Of a stretch of 64,000 nt of DNA, positions 52,364 through 60,547 are shown piece by piece. The DNA comes from DASSUW01 sp963811895 (GTDB lineage: Bacteria; Actinomycetota; Thermoleophilia; Solirubrobacterales; Solirubrobacteraceae). The translations under genes were made by a program, and so were the position numbers. The first letter of the stretch is position 1. Every line of letters begins with the position of its first letter. The notes beneath the pieces are model-generated. The model was given only the letters and a program-made list of their open reading frames with translations. It was not told the DNA's origin and did not search any database. The stretch lies in the NCBI GenBank assembly GCA_963811895.1, contig CAWETE010000008.1, positions 124,001 to 188,000 on the forward strand, written 5' to 3'.

Positions 52364-54723
52364 TCGAGGTCCTCGGGGCCGAGGGCGAAGCGGCCGCGCC
52401 CGACGCGCCGCTGCCGGACGAGCTGCCCGTCCTCCCGCTGCGCGACTCGGTCACCTTCCCCGACACCCTCACGCCGCTCGCCGTCGGCCAGGACCGCTCC
52501 GTGCGGCTCGTCAACGACGTGCTGGTCGGCAACCGCATGCTGGTCATGCTGGCCAGCAAGGAGCCCGAGGTCGACGCGCCGAGCCCCCAGCAGCTCTACG
52601 ACGTCGGCGTGGCCGGCACCGTCGCGCGCATGCTCAAGGTCCCCGACGGCTCGCTGCGGATCCTGGTCCAGGGCGGCCAGCGGGTGCGGATCAAGGAGTG
52701 GCTGGGGACCGCGCCGTACCTCACCGCGAGCGTCGAGGAGCTGCCCGACGTCGTGGAGGAGGGCCCGGAGCTGACCGCGCTGATGCGCAACGTCCAGGAG
52801 ACGTTCAGCCAGATCATCGAAGAGGTCCCGTACCTGCCCGAGGAGCTGCAGATGGCGGTCGTCAACCTCGACGACCCGTCCTCCCTCAGCCACCTGATCG
52901 CCGGCGCCCTGCGGATCGGCAGCGAAGAGCGCCAGGCGCTGCTCGAGGAGGTCGACGTCGGCAAGCGCCTGCGCCGCCTCAGCGAGATCCTCGCCCGCGA
53001 GCTCGACATCGTCGCCATCGGCTCGAAGATCCAGAGCCAGGTCAACGCCGAGATGGAGAAGGGCCAGCGCGAGTGGGTCCTGCGACAGCAGATGAAGGCG
53101 ATCCAGGATGAGCTCGGCGAGCAGGACCCGGCCGAGGCGGAGGTCGACGAGCTCAGATCCACCCTCAACGAGCTCGACCTCCCCGAGCAGGTGCGCACGC
53201 AGGTCGACCGCGAGCTGTCCCGCCTGGAGAAGATTCCGCAGGCGGCCGCCGAGCACGGCGTCATCCGCACCTACCTGGAGTGGATGGCCTCGCTGCCGTG
53301 GGGCAAGGGCACCGTCGACAACCTGGACCTCAAGCACGCGCGCGAGGTGCTCGACGAGGACCACTACGACATCGAGAAGGTCAAGGACCGCATCCTCGAG
53401 TTCCTCGCCGTGCGCAAGCTCAAGCCCGACGCCCGCGGCAGCATCCTCTGCCTGGCCGGCCCGCCCGGCGTGGGCAAGACCAGCCTCGGCCAGTCGGTCG
53501 CGCGGGCGCTGGGCCGCAAGTTCGAGCGCATCAGCGTCGGCGGCGTGCGCGACGAGTCGGAGATCCGCGGCCACCGGCGGACCTACATCGGCGCGATGCC
53601 CGGCACCATCATCCGCGCGCTGCGCGACGCCGAGTCGCACAACCCGGTGTTCATGATCGACGAGATCGACAAGATGGGCGCCGACTACCGCGGCGATCCG
53701 GCCAGCGCGATGCTCGAGGTGCTCGACCCCGAGCAGAACTCCACGTTCCGCGACCACTACCTGGACGTGGCGTTCGACCTCAGCCGCACGATGTTCATCT
53801 GCACGGCGAACGACATGGACCGCGTGCCGGGCCCGCTGCGCGACCGCATGGAGGTCATCGCCCTCGCCGGCTACACCGAGGGCGAGAAGCTCCAGATCGC
53901 CAAGCGCTACCTCGTGCCGCGCCAGATCGAGCGCAACGGGCTCAAGAAGTCGCAGGTCGGCTTCAGCGACGCCGGCCTCCGGGAGATCATCACCTCCTAC
54001 ACACGCGAGGCGGGCGTGCGCAACCTCGAGCGCGAGATCGGCTCGGCCTGCCGCAAGGTGGCGCTCGAGGTGGCGATGGGCACGCTCGAGCGCAAGCTGT
54101 CGGTCACCGCCCCGCGCGTGCGCGAGCTGCTCGGCCGCCCGCGCTTCCAGCCCGACGTCCGGCGCCGCACCGCCGAGGCGGGCGTCGCGACCGGCCTGGC
54201 GTGGACGCCGGTCGGCGGCGACGTGCTGTTCGTGGAGGCGAGCGCGATGCCCGGCAAGGGCAAGCTCACCATCACCGGTCAGCTCGGCGACGTCATGCGC
54301 GAGTCGGCGCAGGCCGCCCTCTCTTACGTGCGCGGGCACGCCGACCTCCCCGAGGACTGGTTCGCCAAGCACGACGTGCACGTCCACGTGCCGGCCGGCG
54401 CGATCCCCAAGGACGGCCCGAGCGCCGGCATCACCATGGCCACGGCGCTGATGTCGCTCGTCTCCGGCCGCCCGGTGCGCGACGACACGGCGATGACCGG
54501 CGAGCTGACGCTGACGGGCCAGGTGCTGCCGATCGGCGGCCTGAAGGAGAAGGCGCTCGCCGCCCAGCGCGCGGGGATCCACCGGATCCTCGCCCCGCGC
54601 CGGAACGAGGTCGATCTGGAGGACCTGCCGGAGCCGCTGCGCAAGGACGTCGACTTCGTCTGGGTGGGCGACGTCGACGAGGTCTTCGCCGCCGCGCTGT
54701 CCGACGGCCGCCGCCGCCGTTGA
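52360..54723 (+). CDS. lon: ATP-dependent Lon protease
   Basis: A 787-residue AAA+ protease that degrades misfolded and regulatory proteins. The N-terminal substrate domain starts ELPVLPLRDSVTFPDTLTPL. A long coiled coil follows (EKGQREWVLRQQMKAIQDEL). Walker A is GPPGVGKTSLGQSVARALG (about 367), Walker B is FMIDEIDKMGADYRGDPASA, and the arginine finger region has TANDMDRVPGPLRDRMEVI. The protease domain has the catalytic Ser in PKDGPSAGITM (about 687) and Lys in GGLKEKALAAQRAGI (about 728). GTG 52360 sits in the hsp20 stop. Length and motifs are standard for LonA. Confidence 0.97.
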   Translation: MIEVLGAEGEAAAPDAPLPDELPVLPLRDSVTFPDTLTPLAVGQDRSVRLVNDVLVGNRMLVMLASKEPEVDAPSPQQLYDVGVAGTVARMLKVPDGSLRILVQGGQRVRIKEWLGTAPYLTASVEELPDVVEEGPELTALMRNVQETFSQIIEEVPYLPEELQMAVVNLDDPSSLSHLIAGALRIGSEERQALLEEVDVGKRLRRLSEILARELDIVAIGSKIQSQVNAEMEKGQREWVLRQQMKAIQDELGEQDPAEAEVDELRSTLNELDLPEQVRTQVDRELSRLEKIPQAAAEHGVIRTYLEWMASLPWGKGTVDNLDLKHAREVLDEDHYDIEKVKDRILEFLAVRKLKPDARGSILCLAGPPGVGKTSLGQSVARALGRKFERISVGGVRDESEIRGHRRTYIGAMPGTIIRALRDAESHNPVFMIDEIDKMGADYRGDPASAMLEVLDPEQNSTFRDHYLDVAFDLSRTMFICTANDMDRVPGPLRDRMEVIALAGYTEGEKLQIAKRYLVPRQIERNGLKKSQVGFSDAGLREIITSYTREAGVRNLEREIGSACRKVALEVAMGTLERKLSVTAPRVRELLGRPRFQPDVRRRTAEAGVATGLAWTPVGGDVLFVEASAMPGKGKLTITGQLGDVMRESAQAALSYVRGHADLPEDWFAKHDVHVHVPAGAIPKDGPSAGITMATALMSLVSGRPVRDDTAMTGELTLTGQVLPIGGLKEKALAAQRAGIHRILAPRRNEVDLEDLPEPLRKDVDFVWVGDVDEVFAAALSDGRRRR

Positions 54724-54746
54724 CACCCGCCCTCCGCGGGTATGCT
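54720..54746 (+). promoter_or_regulatory. Candidate sigma70-type promoter after lon
   Basis: TTGACA (54720-54725, overlapping the lon stop) and TATGCT (54741-54746) are separated by 15 bases, slightly shorter than ideal. The predicted start near 54753 leaves a 20-base leader with a GGAGAGG ribosome site before the gene at 54774. Confidence 0.45.
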
Positions 54747-54773
54747 CGTCACAAAGCGACGCGGAGAGGTGGT

Positions 54774-55232
54774 ATGGCACAAGCCAAGAAGAAGGCGAAG
54801 AAGGCGGCCGCACAGGCGCGGACCAACCCGTACCTGCGACGGATCGTCGAGGACGAGGACCTGCGCCAGAACATCGCGGACGCCTACGAGTCCGCGCGCA
54901 AGGCCTACGCGCGCCTGAACAACGGCAAGTCGGCTTCGACGCAGATCTTCGACGACAAGAAGCTGCAGAAGGAGATCAAGAACGCGGCCGAGTCGATCAA
55001 GGACGCCAGCGTCGCGCTGCGCGAGGCGCCCAAGAAGAAGAAGCGCTCGGGCGGCTTCGGCAAGCTCCTGTTGGTCGGCATCGCCGGCGCCGGCGTGGCG
55101 CTCGCGGTCAGCGAGGGCCTGCGCAAGAAGGTGCTCGACGGGCTGTTCGGCGCCGAGGAGGAGTTCGAGTACTCCTCCACCACCACCGCGTCGAACGCCT
55201 CGGCCGGCGCGACGGCCGGCACGACGACCTGA
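54774..55232 (+). CDS. Basic single-pass membrane protein of unknown function
   Basis: A 152-residue protein. The start is Lys/Ala-rich (AQAKKKAKKAAAQARTNPYL). A helical part follows (RQNIADAYESARKAYARLNN), then another Lys-rich stretch (EAPKKKKRSGGFGK) directly before one hydrophobic helix (LLLVGIAGAGVALAVSEGL). The C-terminal tail is acidic and then Ser/Thr-rich (EEEFEYSSTTTASNASAGAT). The basic segments would face the cytoplasm and could bind DNA or ribosomes; the tail is probably unstructured. I do not recognise the family. It has its own good ribosome site and a likely promoter. Confidence 0.7.
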   Translation: MAQAKKKAKKAAAQARTNPYLRRIVEDEDLRQNIADAYESARKAYARLNNGKSASTQIFDDKKLQKEIKNAAESIKDASVALREAPKKKKRSGGFGKLLLVGIAGAGVALAVSEGLRKKVLDGLFGAEEEFEYSSTTTASNASAGATAGTTT

Positions 55233-55253
55233 GGGAACCCCGTTGTTGCCGGG

Positions 55254-55634
55254 CTAGTGGTCCGGCAGCAGCGGGATGTCCCACCACAGCACGGCGAGCA
55301 CGCAGGCGGCGATCGCCAGCGCGGTCGCGATCCCCACGAGGATCCGCTGCGTGCGCGTGGTCTGCGCCGCCTTGGCCTGAGCGATCTGCGCCTGCTCGAG
55401 CGACTTCTCGAGCAGCTTCTCGGCCCACACGAACTCGAGCGAGAGCATGGCCAGGCCGATCGGGATCAGCACGAACGCCGGTCCGGGCGTGACCAGCATC
55501 ACGACGCCGCCGACGAGGATCGCCGCCCCGACGACGACGAAGCCGATGCGGTAGAGGCGGCTTCGGTCGCGGTGCGTGGCCCGTCGCGCCTCGAGCTTCT
55601 CGATCAGCTTGGGGCGCGGGCGCCGCTCTTCCAT
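55254..55634 (-). CDS. PGPGW-family transmembrane protein
   Basis: A 126-residue membrane protein. The basic N-terminus (RRATHRDRSRLYR) is followed by a first helix pair around VVVGAAILVGGVVMLVTPGP, then AFVLIPIGLAMLSLEFVWAE, which is the PGP-x-LLIPxGLAxLxxEF signature of this small actinobacterial family (the W of PGPGW is replaced here). An amphipathic helix (KLLEKSLEQAQIAQAKAAQT) and a last membrane segment (LVGIATALAIAACVLAVLWW) follow. Function is not known. It is divergent from the ABC exporter operon at 55695. Confidence 0.82.
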   Translation of the reverse strand: MEERRPRPKLIEKLEARRATHRDRSRLYRIGFVVVGAAILVGGVVMLVTPGPAFVLIPIGLAMLSLEFVWAEKLLEKSLEQAQIAQAKAAQTTRTQRILVGIATALAIAACVLAVLWWDIPLLPDH

Positions 55635-55694
55635 CGCGGAACAGTGTGCCAAACCGTACTGAAAGGCCGGCAAGCCTCCCCTAGCTTGGCTGGC

Positions 55695-56678
55695 ATGACC
55701 GATGATGCGATCGTCGTCGAGGGCCTGGAGAAGTCGTACGGCTCCGTACGGGCTCTGAACGGCATCGATTTCGCCGCGCGCACCGGGAGTGTGCTCGGCC
55801 TGCTCGGGCCCAACGGCGCGGGCAAGACCACCGCGGTACGGATCCTCACCACCCTGCTGGAGGCCGACGCGGGAACGGCCAGGGTGGCGGGTCTCGACGT
55901 GAAGAACGACGCCGCCGAGCTGCGGGCCAAGATCGGCCTGGCAGGGCAGTACGCGGCCGTCGACGAGAACCTGACCGGGTTCGAGAACCTCGAGATGGTG
56001 GGGCGGCTCTACCACCTCGGCAAGGACCTGTCCAAGCAGCGCGCCGACGAGCTGCTCGAGAGCTTCGAGCTCACCGACGCGGCGAAGCGGCCGGCCAAGA
56101 CGTACTCCGGCGGCATGCGGCGCAGGCTCGACCTGGCGGCCGCGCTCGTCGCCAGGCCGCCGGTGCTGTTCCTCGACGAGCCCACCACCGGGCTCGACCC
56201 GCGCAGCCGGATCGGCATGTGGGAGACGATCGAGGCCCGCGTGGCGGGTGGCGCGACGGTGCTGCTCACCACCCAGTACCTGGACGAGGCCGACCGGCTC
56301 TGCGACCAGATCGTGGTGATCGACCACGGCAAGGTGATCGCCGAGGGCACCAGCGACGAGCTGAAGGCCCAGATCGGCGGCGCCCGGCTCGACATCACGC
56401 TCGAGGACCCGGCCGACGTCGACGCCGCGATCAGCGCGCTCGCGGAGATGTGCCTGGACCACGCGACGGCCGAGGGCCTGGTCGTCCACGCTCCGGTGCA
56501 GCCGCGCCACGGCGTCATCCCCGACGCCATCCGCAAGCTCGACGCCGTCGACGTCGCGGTCGACGACATCGTGCTCCACCGGCCGACGCTCGACGACGTG
56601 TTCATCGCCCTCACGGGCCACGCCGCCGAGGACACGACGGGGGCGCCCGAGGATGAGAAGGAGGCCGCGGCGGCATGA
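55695..56678 (+). CDS. DrrA-type ABC exporter ATP-binding protein
   Basis: A 327-residue ATPase. Walker A is GLLGPNGAGKTTAVRILTTL, the Q-loop is in GLAGQYAAVDENLTGFENLE, the signature is KTYSGGMRRRLDLAAALVAR, Walker B is PVLFLDEPTTGLDPRSRIGM, and the switch region is TVLLTTQYLDEADRLCDQIV. The QYAAVDENLTGxENL segment is diagnostic of the DrrA/daunorubicin-resistance class. The C-terminal part (about 225-320, with HRPTLDDVFIALTGHAAED) is the regulatory extension of that class, ending in an acidic Ala-rich tail. It overlaps the permease gene (ATGA). Confidence 0.93.
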   Translation: MTDDAIVVEGLEKSYGSVRALNGIDFAARTGSVLGLLGPNGAGKTTAVRILTTLLEADAGTARVAGLDVKNDAAELRAKIGLAGQYAAVDENLTGFENLEMVGRLYHLGKDLSKQRADELLESFELTDAAKRPAKTYSGGMRRRLDLAAALVARPPVLFLDEPTTGLDPRSRIGMWETIEARVAGGATVLLTTQYLDEADRLCDQIVVIDHGKVIAEGTSDELKAQIGGARLDITLEDPADVDAAISALAEMCLDHATAEGLVVHAPVQPRHGVIPDAIRKLDAVDVAVDDIVLHRPTLDDVFIALTGHAAEDTTGAPEDEKEAAAA

Positions 56679-57448
56679 GCATGGCCACCACCTTCGAGGA
56701 CACAGTGGTCCTCGCCCGCCGCAACCTGCTGCGGATCCCGCGCCAGCCCGACCTGCTGATCGCCTACACGGTCCAGCCGGTGATGTTCGTGCTGCTGTTC
56801 GTCTACGTGTTCGGCGGCGCGATCCAGACGCCGGGCTTCGACTACGTGGACTTCCTGATGCCGGGCATCATCGTCCAGTCGATCGCCTTCGGCGGCTTCG
56901 TGACGGCGCTGGGCCTGTCGGAGGACGTCAAGAAGGGCCTGATCGACCGGTTCCGCTCGCTGCCGATGTCGCGTGCCGCGGTGCTCAACGCGCGGACGTC
57001 GTCGGACATCCTGTTGAACTGCCTGTCGCTCGTGGTGCTGTTCGCGGTCGGCTTCCTGGCCGGCTTCAACTTCATCGACGCGACCATCGGCGAGATCGTG
57101 CTCGGGCTCGTGCTGTGCCTGTTCCTGGGCTACGCGTTCTCGTGGATCTTCGCGCTGATCGGGCTGTACTCGTCCTCGCCCGAGACGGCGAACTCGATCG
57201 GCTTCACGCTGATCTTCCCGCTCACCTTCGCCTCGTCGGTGTTCGTGCCGGCCGAGACGATGCCGGACGGGCTTCGGCAGTTCGCCGAGGCCAACCCGTT
57301 CACCACGGTCTCGGACGCCGTGCGGTCGCTGTGGCTGAACACGCCGGCCAACAGCGACGTGTGGATGGCGTTCATCTGGTGCGCGGTGCTCACCGCGATC
57401 TTCGCCCCGCTGGCGGTCAAGCGCTACCGGACGGTCGCCTCGACCTGA
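56675..57448 (+). CDS. DrrB-type ABC-2 exporter permease
   Basis: A 257-residue membrane protein with six hydrophobic segments. It begins VVLARRNLLRIPRQPDLLIA, then YTVQPVMFVLLFVYVFGGAI, KKGLIDRFRSLPMSRAAVLN (the coupling helix region), and SSVFVPAETMPDGLRQFAEA NP, all typical of ABC-2/DrrB permeases. With the DrrA-type ATPase it forms a drug or lipid exporter. The substrate is unknown; the TetR gene at 58565 is close by and could control it. The 3' end overlaps the convergent TolB-like gene by 25 bases. Confidence 0.92.
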   Translation: MSMATTFEDTVVLARRNLLRIPRQPDLLIAYTVQPVMFVLLFVYVFGGAIQTPGFDYVDFLMPGIIVQSIAFGGFVTALGLSEDVKKGLIDRFRSLPMSRAAVLNARTSSDILLNCLSLVVLFAVGFLAGFNFIDATIGEIVLGLVLCLFLGYAFSWIFALIGLYSSSPETANSIGFTLIFPLTFASSVFVPAETMPDGLRQFAEANPFTTVSDAVRSLWLNTPANSDVWMAFIWCAVLTAIFAPLAVKRYRTVAST

Positions 57449-58545
57449 AGTCGCGCCGAGCGGTCGGCGGGCCGTCGCAGCCGCACCTCGACCGTGCCGC
57501 CGGTGGCGGCGCGGACGGTGCGGCGGGCGACCCGCCGGCCGTCGGCGCGCAGCGTGATGGTCACGCGCCCGGGACGCGGTGCGCAGGCGGTGACGATCAC
57601 CTTGCTCTTGCGCACGCGAATGCGGGGGCGAGCCTTGCAGGCCGGTGCGGTGGTCCAGGTCGGCTGCTGCCCACCCTTCACGACGCGGCGTTCGCGCGGC
57701 GCGCCAGTGGCCCGCGCCACGTAGAGGTCGCCGCCGCGCTCGAAGGCGATCCGCTTCCCGTCGGGCGACCACGTCGGCTGGGTGTTCTCACCGCCGACGA
57801 GCTCGCGCACCGGTGCGCCGGTGGCCGCGTCGTAGATGACGATCGGCCCCGCGCCGATCGTCGTGTCGGGCGATCTGACGGCTGCGGCGAGCGTGCCGTC
57901 GGGCGAGAAGCTCTGGTTGAAGAGGTCCTGGGTCGGGTCGCGCGCGACGTCGTGCTCGCACTCGAAGTCCGTGTTCACCACCAGCACACAGATGCCGTAC
58001 GGGAACGGGTCGGTGTCCCCGGAGTCGGTCCGCGTGAGGCGGCCGCCGAGCCAGCCGGTATCGATCACCGAGCGCGCGGACGCCTCGCGCGCCTCCCCGT
58101 CGGCGCGCATCACGAACAGGTACGGGACGAAGCCCGAGATGCCCGGGGTGCCCGGCGGGCTGCCGACCGGCGCCGGTGAGACCTCCGGGAGCAGCTCGAT
58201 CGTGGCCACTTGGCCGCCGTCCGGCGCCATCTGCGCCACCACCGCAATGCCGCCGCGCGGCAGCGCGTCGCCGATCTGGCGCCCGGCGCCGTCGAGCACG
58301 TAGGCGTACGTGGCGCGGGCGACGGCCAGGCGCGAGCCGTCCGCGGAGGCGGACACCCACGAGTACAGCGGGCCCTCGGGCCGGCCGTCGGTCGTCAGCC
58401 GCTTCTTGCCGGTGCCGTCCGGCGCTGCCCGGCAGATGTTGGGCCCGCACCGGTACACGAGCAGGTCCGCCACCGCGGGTGGCGTCTCGATACACAGGAC
58501 GGCGACGGCGGCCGCCGCCGCGGCCAGGAGGCGGCGGGAGCCCAT
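57424..58545 (-). CDS. Secreted TolB-like beta-propeller protein
   Basis: A 373-residue exported protein. The signal peptide is RRLLAAAAAAVAVLCIETPP. Several WD40/PD40-like blades follow: ICRAAPDGTGKKRLTTDGRP, SWVSASADGSRLAVARATYA, NQSFSPDGTLAAAVRSPDTT and QPTWSPDGKRIAFERGGDLY, with the SPDG turn typical of TolB-type propellers. The last 75 residues are an arginine-rich beta module (RVTITLRADGRRVARRTVRA) related to the C-terminal modules of other secreted proteins here. Two Cys pairs may be oxidised. It probably binds a peptide or sugar at the surface. It is divergent from the TetR gene by 19 bases. Confidence 0.78.
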   Translation of the reverse strand: MGSRRLLAAAAAAVAVLCIETPPAVADLLVYRCGPNICRAAPDGTGKKRLTTDGRPEGPLYSWVSASADGSRLAVARATYAYVLDGAGRQIGDALPRGGIAVVAQMAPDGGQVATIELLPEVSPAPVGSPPGTPGISGFVPYLFVMRADGEAREASARSVIDTGWLGGRLTRTDSGDTDPFPYGICVLVVNTDFECEHDVARDPTQDLFNQSFSPDGTLAAAVRSPDTTIGAGPIVIYDAATGAPVRELVGGENTQPTWSPDGKRIAFERGGDLYVARATGAPRERRVVKGGQQPTWTTAPACKARPRIRVRKSKVIVTACAPRPGRVTITLRADGRRVARRTVRAATGGTVEVRLRRPADRSARLQVEATVR

Positions 58546-58564
58546 GTGCCCGAATATACGTGCG

Positions 58565-59140
58565 ATGGAGGCCGCAAGTTCGAGGATCGTCGATGCGATG
58601 CGGCGCTCCGTGGCCGCGCGCGGCGCGGCCGGGGCGACCTTCGACCACGTGGCGCGCGAGGCCGGCGTCTCGCGCGGGCTGCTGCACTACTACTTCGGCA
58701 CCAAGGAGAAGCTGCTCGCCGAGGTCGTCAAGCGCGACGCCGACATCCGCATGGCCGCCCTGGACCGGGCGCTCGCGGAGGCGCACACGGCCGACGAGGT
58801 GATCGAGGTGCTGGTCCACTCGCTCGAGGACCTCGTGGAGCGCGATCCCGGCTTCGTGGCGCTGATGTTCGAGCTGTTCACCTCCGGCCGGCGGAACCCC
58901 GAGATCGCCGCCGAGTTCGCCGAGCTGCAGCGCGCCACCCGGACGCGGCTGGCCGAGCTGCTGGTCGCGCGGCAGGAGCAGGGCGCCGTGCGGCTGTCCG
59001 AAGAGCCCGAGGCGGTCGCCGCCGTCCTGCTCTCGCTGGCCGACGGGTTCGCGCTGCGCCTGCTGGGGGAGCCGGGCACCGATCACGCGCCGGCGCTGCG
59101 GGCGGCCACCGCCGCGGCGCGCACTCTGCTGTCGAACTAG
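58565..59140 (+). CDS. TetR/AcrR family transcriptional regulator
   Basis: A 191-residue regulator. The N-terminal HTH domain is SRIVDAMRRSVAARGAAGAT, then FDHVAREAGVSRGLLHYYFG, then TKEKLLAEVVKRDADIRM. The ligand domain is all-helical (VHSLEDLVERDPGFVALMFE; PEAVAAVLLSLADGFALRLL). The ATG sits 19 bases from the divergent TolB-like gene, which it may control. The DrrAB exporter upstream is another possible target. The operator is not obvious in the short gap. Confidence 0.88.
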   Translation: MEAASSRIVDAMRRSVAARGAAGATFDHVAREAGVSRGLLHYYFGTKEKLLAEVVKRDADIRMAALDRALAEAHTADEVIEVLVHSLEDLVERDPGFVALMFELFTSGRRNPEIAAEFAELQRATRTRLAELLVARQEQGAVRLSEEPEAVAAVLLSLADGFALRLLGEPGTDHAPALRAATAAARTLLSN

Positions 59141-59186
59141 GGATATCCCTGATGTAGGCCGGCAGCGCGATCGCGAGGCTGCCCGC

Positions 59187-60224
59187 ATGAGGAATCAACG
59201 ATCGCTCGTCATCGCCGCAGGGATCGCGGCGCTCCTGATCCCGGCCTCCGCTGCGCAGGCCGCCACGAAGCAGGTGACGATCGGCCCGGCCAAGCCGCTG
59301 AAGGGTGTTCCCCCGGTCGCTTTCGACGCCGACTTCTACCCGCGCACGGTCACCATCGCCAAGGGAGACCACCTCCGCTTCAAGTGGACGACCGGCTTCG
59401 GCGACGTGATCTTCGTCCCCGAGGGGCAGGACGCCCCGTCGTTCGCCATGCCCACCGGCACGGTCGCCGGGGCCAAGGACGAGGCCGGCGCCGACATGTG
59501 GTTCAACGGCCAGCCGAGCTTCGCCCCCAACATGGAGGCCCTGTCCCCGCAGGGCGGCAAGCGGATCGACGGCAGCAAGGTCGTCGGCTCCGGCTTCTCC
59601 TTCGAGGGCCCGATGAAGCCGTGGAAGGTCCGCTTCACCAAGGCCGGCACCTATCAGCTCACGAGCGTCCTGATGCCGCTCAAGAAGCTCACGGTCACGG
59701 TCAGGAAGAACGACAACGGCGTGCCCGGCAAGAAGGCCGACAAGCGCCGCCTGGCCAAGCAGGTCAAGGCGAGCACGAAGCTCGCGAAGAAGCTCGTGGC
59801 CTTCGACGGCCCCGAGGGCAACGTGGTGCGCGCCGGCAACGACGCCAAGGGCATCGCGCAGATCGCCTTCTTCCCCGCGAAGAAGACCGTCAAGGTCGGC
59901 GACACGGTGAAGTTCGAGATGTCCAGGTCGTCGCTGGAGCTCCACAACGTCGCGTTCGGCCCCAAGGCGTATCTCGACGCCAAGCCGTTCCTCGGGCCGG
60001 AGCTCAACCCGTTCGTGGTCTACCGCTCCGACGCGCCGGGCACGGCGGTCAGCTTCGACGGCGCCAACCACGGCAACGGCTACTTCAACACCGGGCTCAT
60101 GGACGCGAACAAGAACTCGCCGTTCCCGTCGAACGACTCGGTGACGTTCACCAAGGCCGGCACCTACACGTACTACTGCGCGGTGCACGGCAACGACATG
60201 AAGGGCGAGATCGTCGTCCAATGA
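59187..60224 (+). CDS. Exported cupredoxin-domain protein (two-part)
   Basis: A 345-residue exported protein. The signal peptide ends ASAAQAATK. Two plastocyanin-like halves can be seen. The first (about 30-180) starts AFDADFYPRTVTIAKGDHLR and lacks the Cys-His-Met loop. The second (about 230-345) has QIAFFPAKKTVKVGDTVKFE, a His in LELHNVAFG and the copper loop YYCAVHGNDMKGEIVV (Cys, His, Met). A Lys-rich linker (KKADKRRLAKQVKASTKLAK) joins them. It may carry electrons or copper at the outer face of the membrane. It overlaps the next, smaller cupredoxin gene (ATGA). Confidence 0.84.
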   Translation: MRNQRSLVIAAGIAALLIPASAAQAATKQVTIGPAKPLKGVPPVAFDADFYPRTVTIAKGDHLRFKWTTGFGDVIFVPEGQDAPSFAMPTGTVAGAKDEAGADMWFNGQPSFAPNMEALSPQGGKRIDGSKVVGSGFSFEGPMKPWKVRFTKAGTYQLTSVLMPLKKLTVTVRKNDNGVPGKKADKRRLAKQVKASTKLAKKLVAFDGPEGNVVRAGNDAKGIAQIAFFPAKKTVKVGDTVKFEMSRSSLELHNVAFGPKAYLDAKPFLGPELNPFVVYRSDAPGTAVSFDGANHGNGYFNTGLMDANKNSPFPSNDSVTFTKAGTYTYYCAVHGNDMKGEIVVQ

Positions 60225-60547
60225 TGCGCCTGATCGCCGCCGCCCTTCTCACGTTCGCCCTCGCCGGTACGGCGGAGGCGAAGAAGCAGCCGTCCGTCCT
60301 CGTCGGCTCGAACTTCTACGCCCCCGACTTCAAGACCCTGAAGGCGGGCGGGAAGGTCAAGTTCAAGTGGGAGGGCGGCGGCTTCGACGTCCACGACGTG
60401 AACGTCGAGAAGGGCCCGACCAAGTTCCGCTCACCGCTCCAGGCGGGCGGCACGTTCACCAGCAAGAAGCTCAAGGCCGGCAAGTACGTCCTCTTCTGCT
60501 CGCAGCACCCGGAAGAGATGCGGCTGAGCTTCAAGGTCAAGAAGTGA
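60221..60547 (+). CDS. Small exported cupredoxin
   Basis: A 108-residue protein. The signal peptide is MRLIAAALLTFALAGTAEA. The mature domain has VLVGSNFYAPDFKTLKAGGK, VKFKWEGGGFDVHDVNVEKG (His ligand) and the C-terminal loop YVLFCSQHPEEMRLSFKV, with Cys, His and Met in the order of type I copper sites. It follows the larger cupredoxin with an ATGA overlap, so the two are made together and may exchange electrons or copper. The 3' end overlaps the convergent R2-like gene by 11 bases. Confidence 0.86.
   Translation: MMRLIAAALLTFALAGTAEAKKQPSVLVGSNFYAPDFKTLKAGGKVKFKWEGGGFDVHDVNVEKGPTKFRSPLQAGGTFTSKKLKAGKYVLFCSQHPEEMRLSFKVKK

Noticed and set aside
52183..54813. An 876-codon open frame antisense to lon
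   Set aside because: The plus strand encodes a full Lon protease; the antisense frame shows only acidic/His/Arg low-complexity sequence with no domain.
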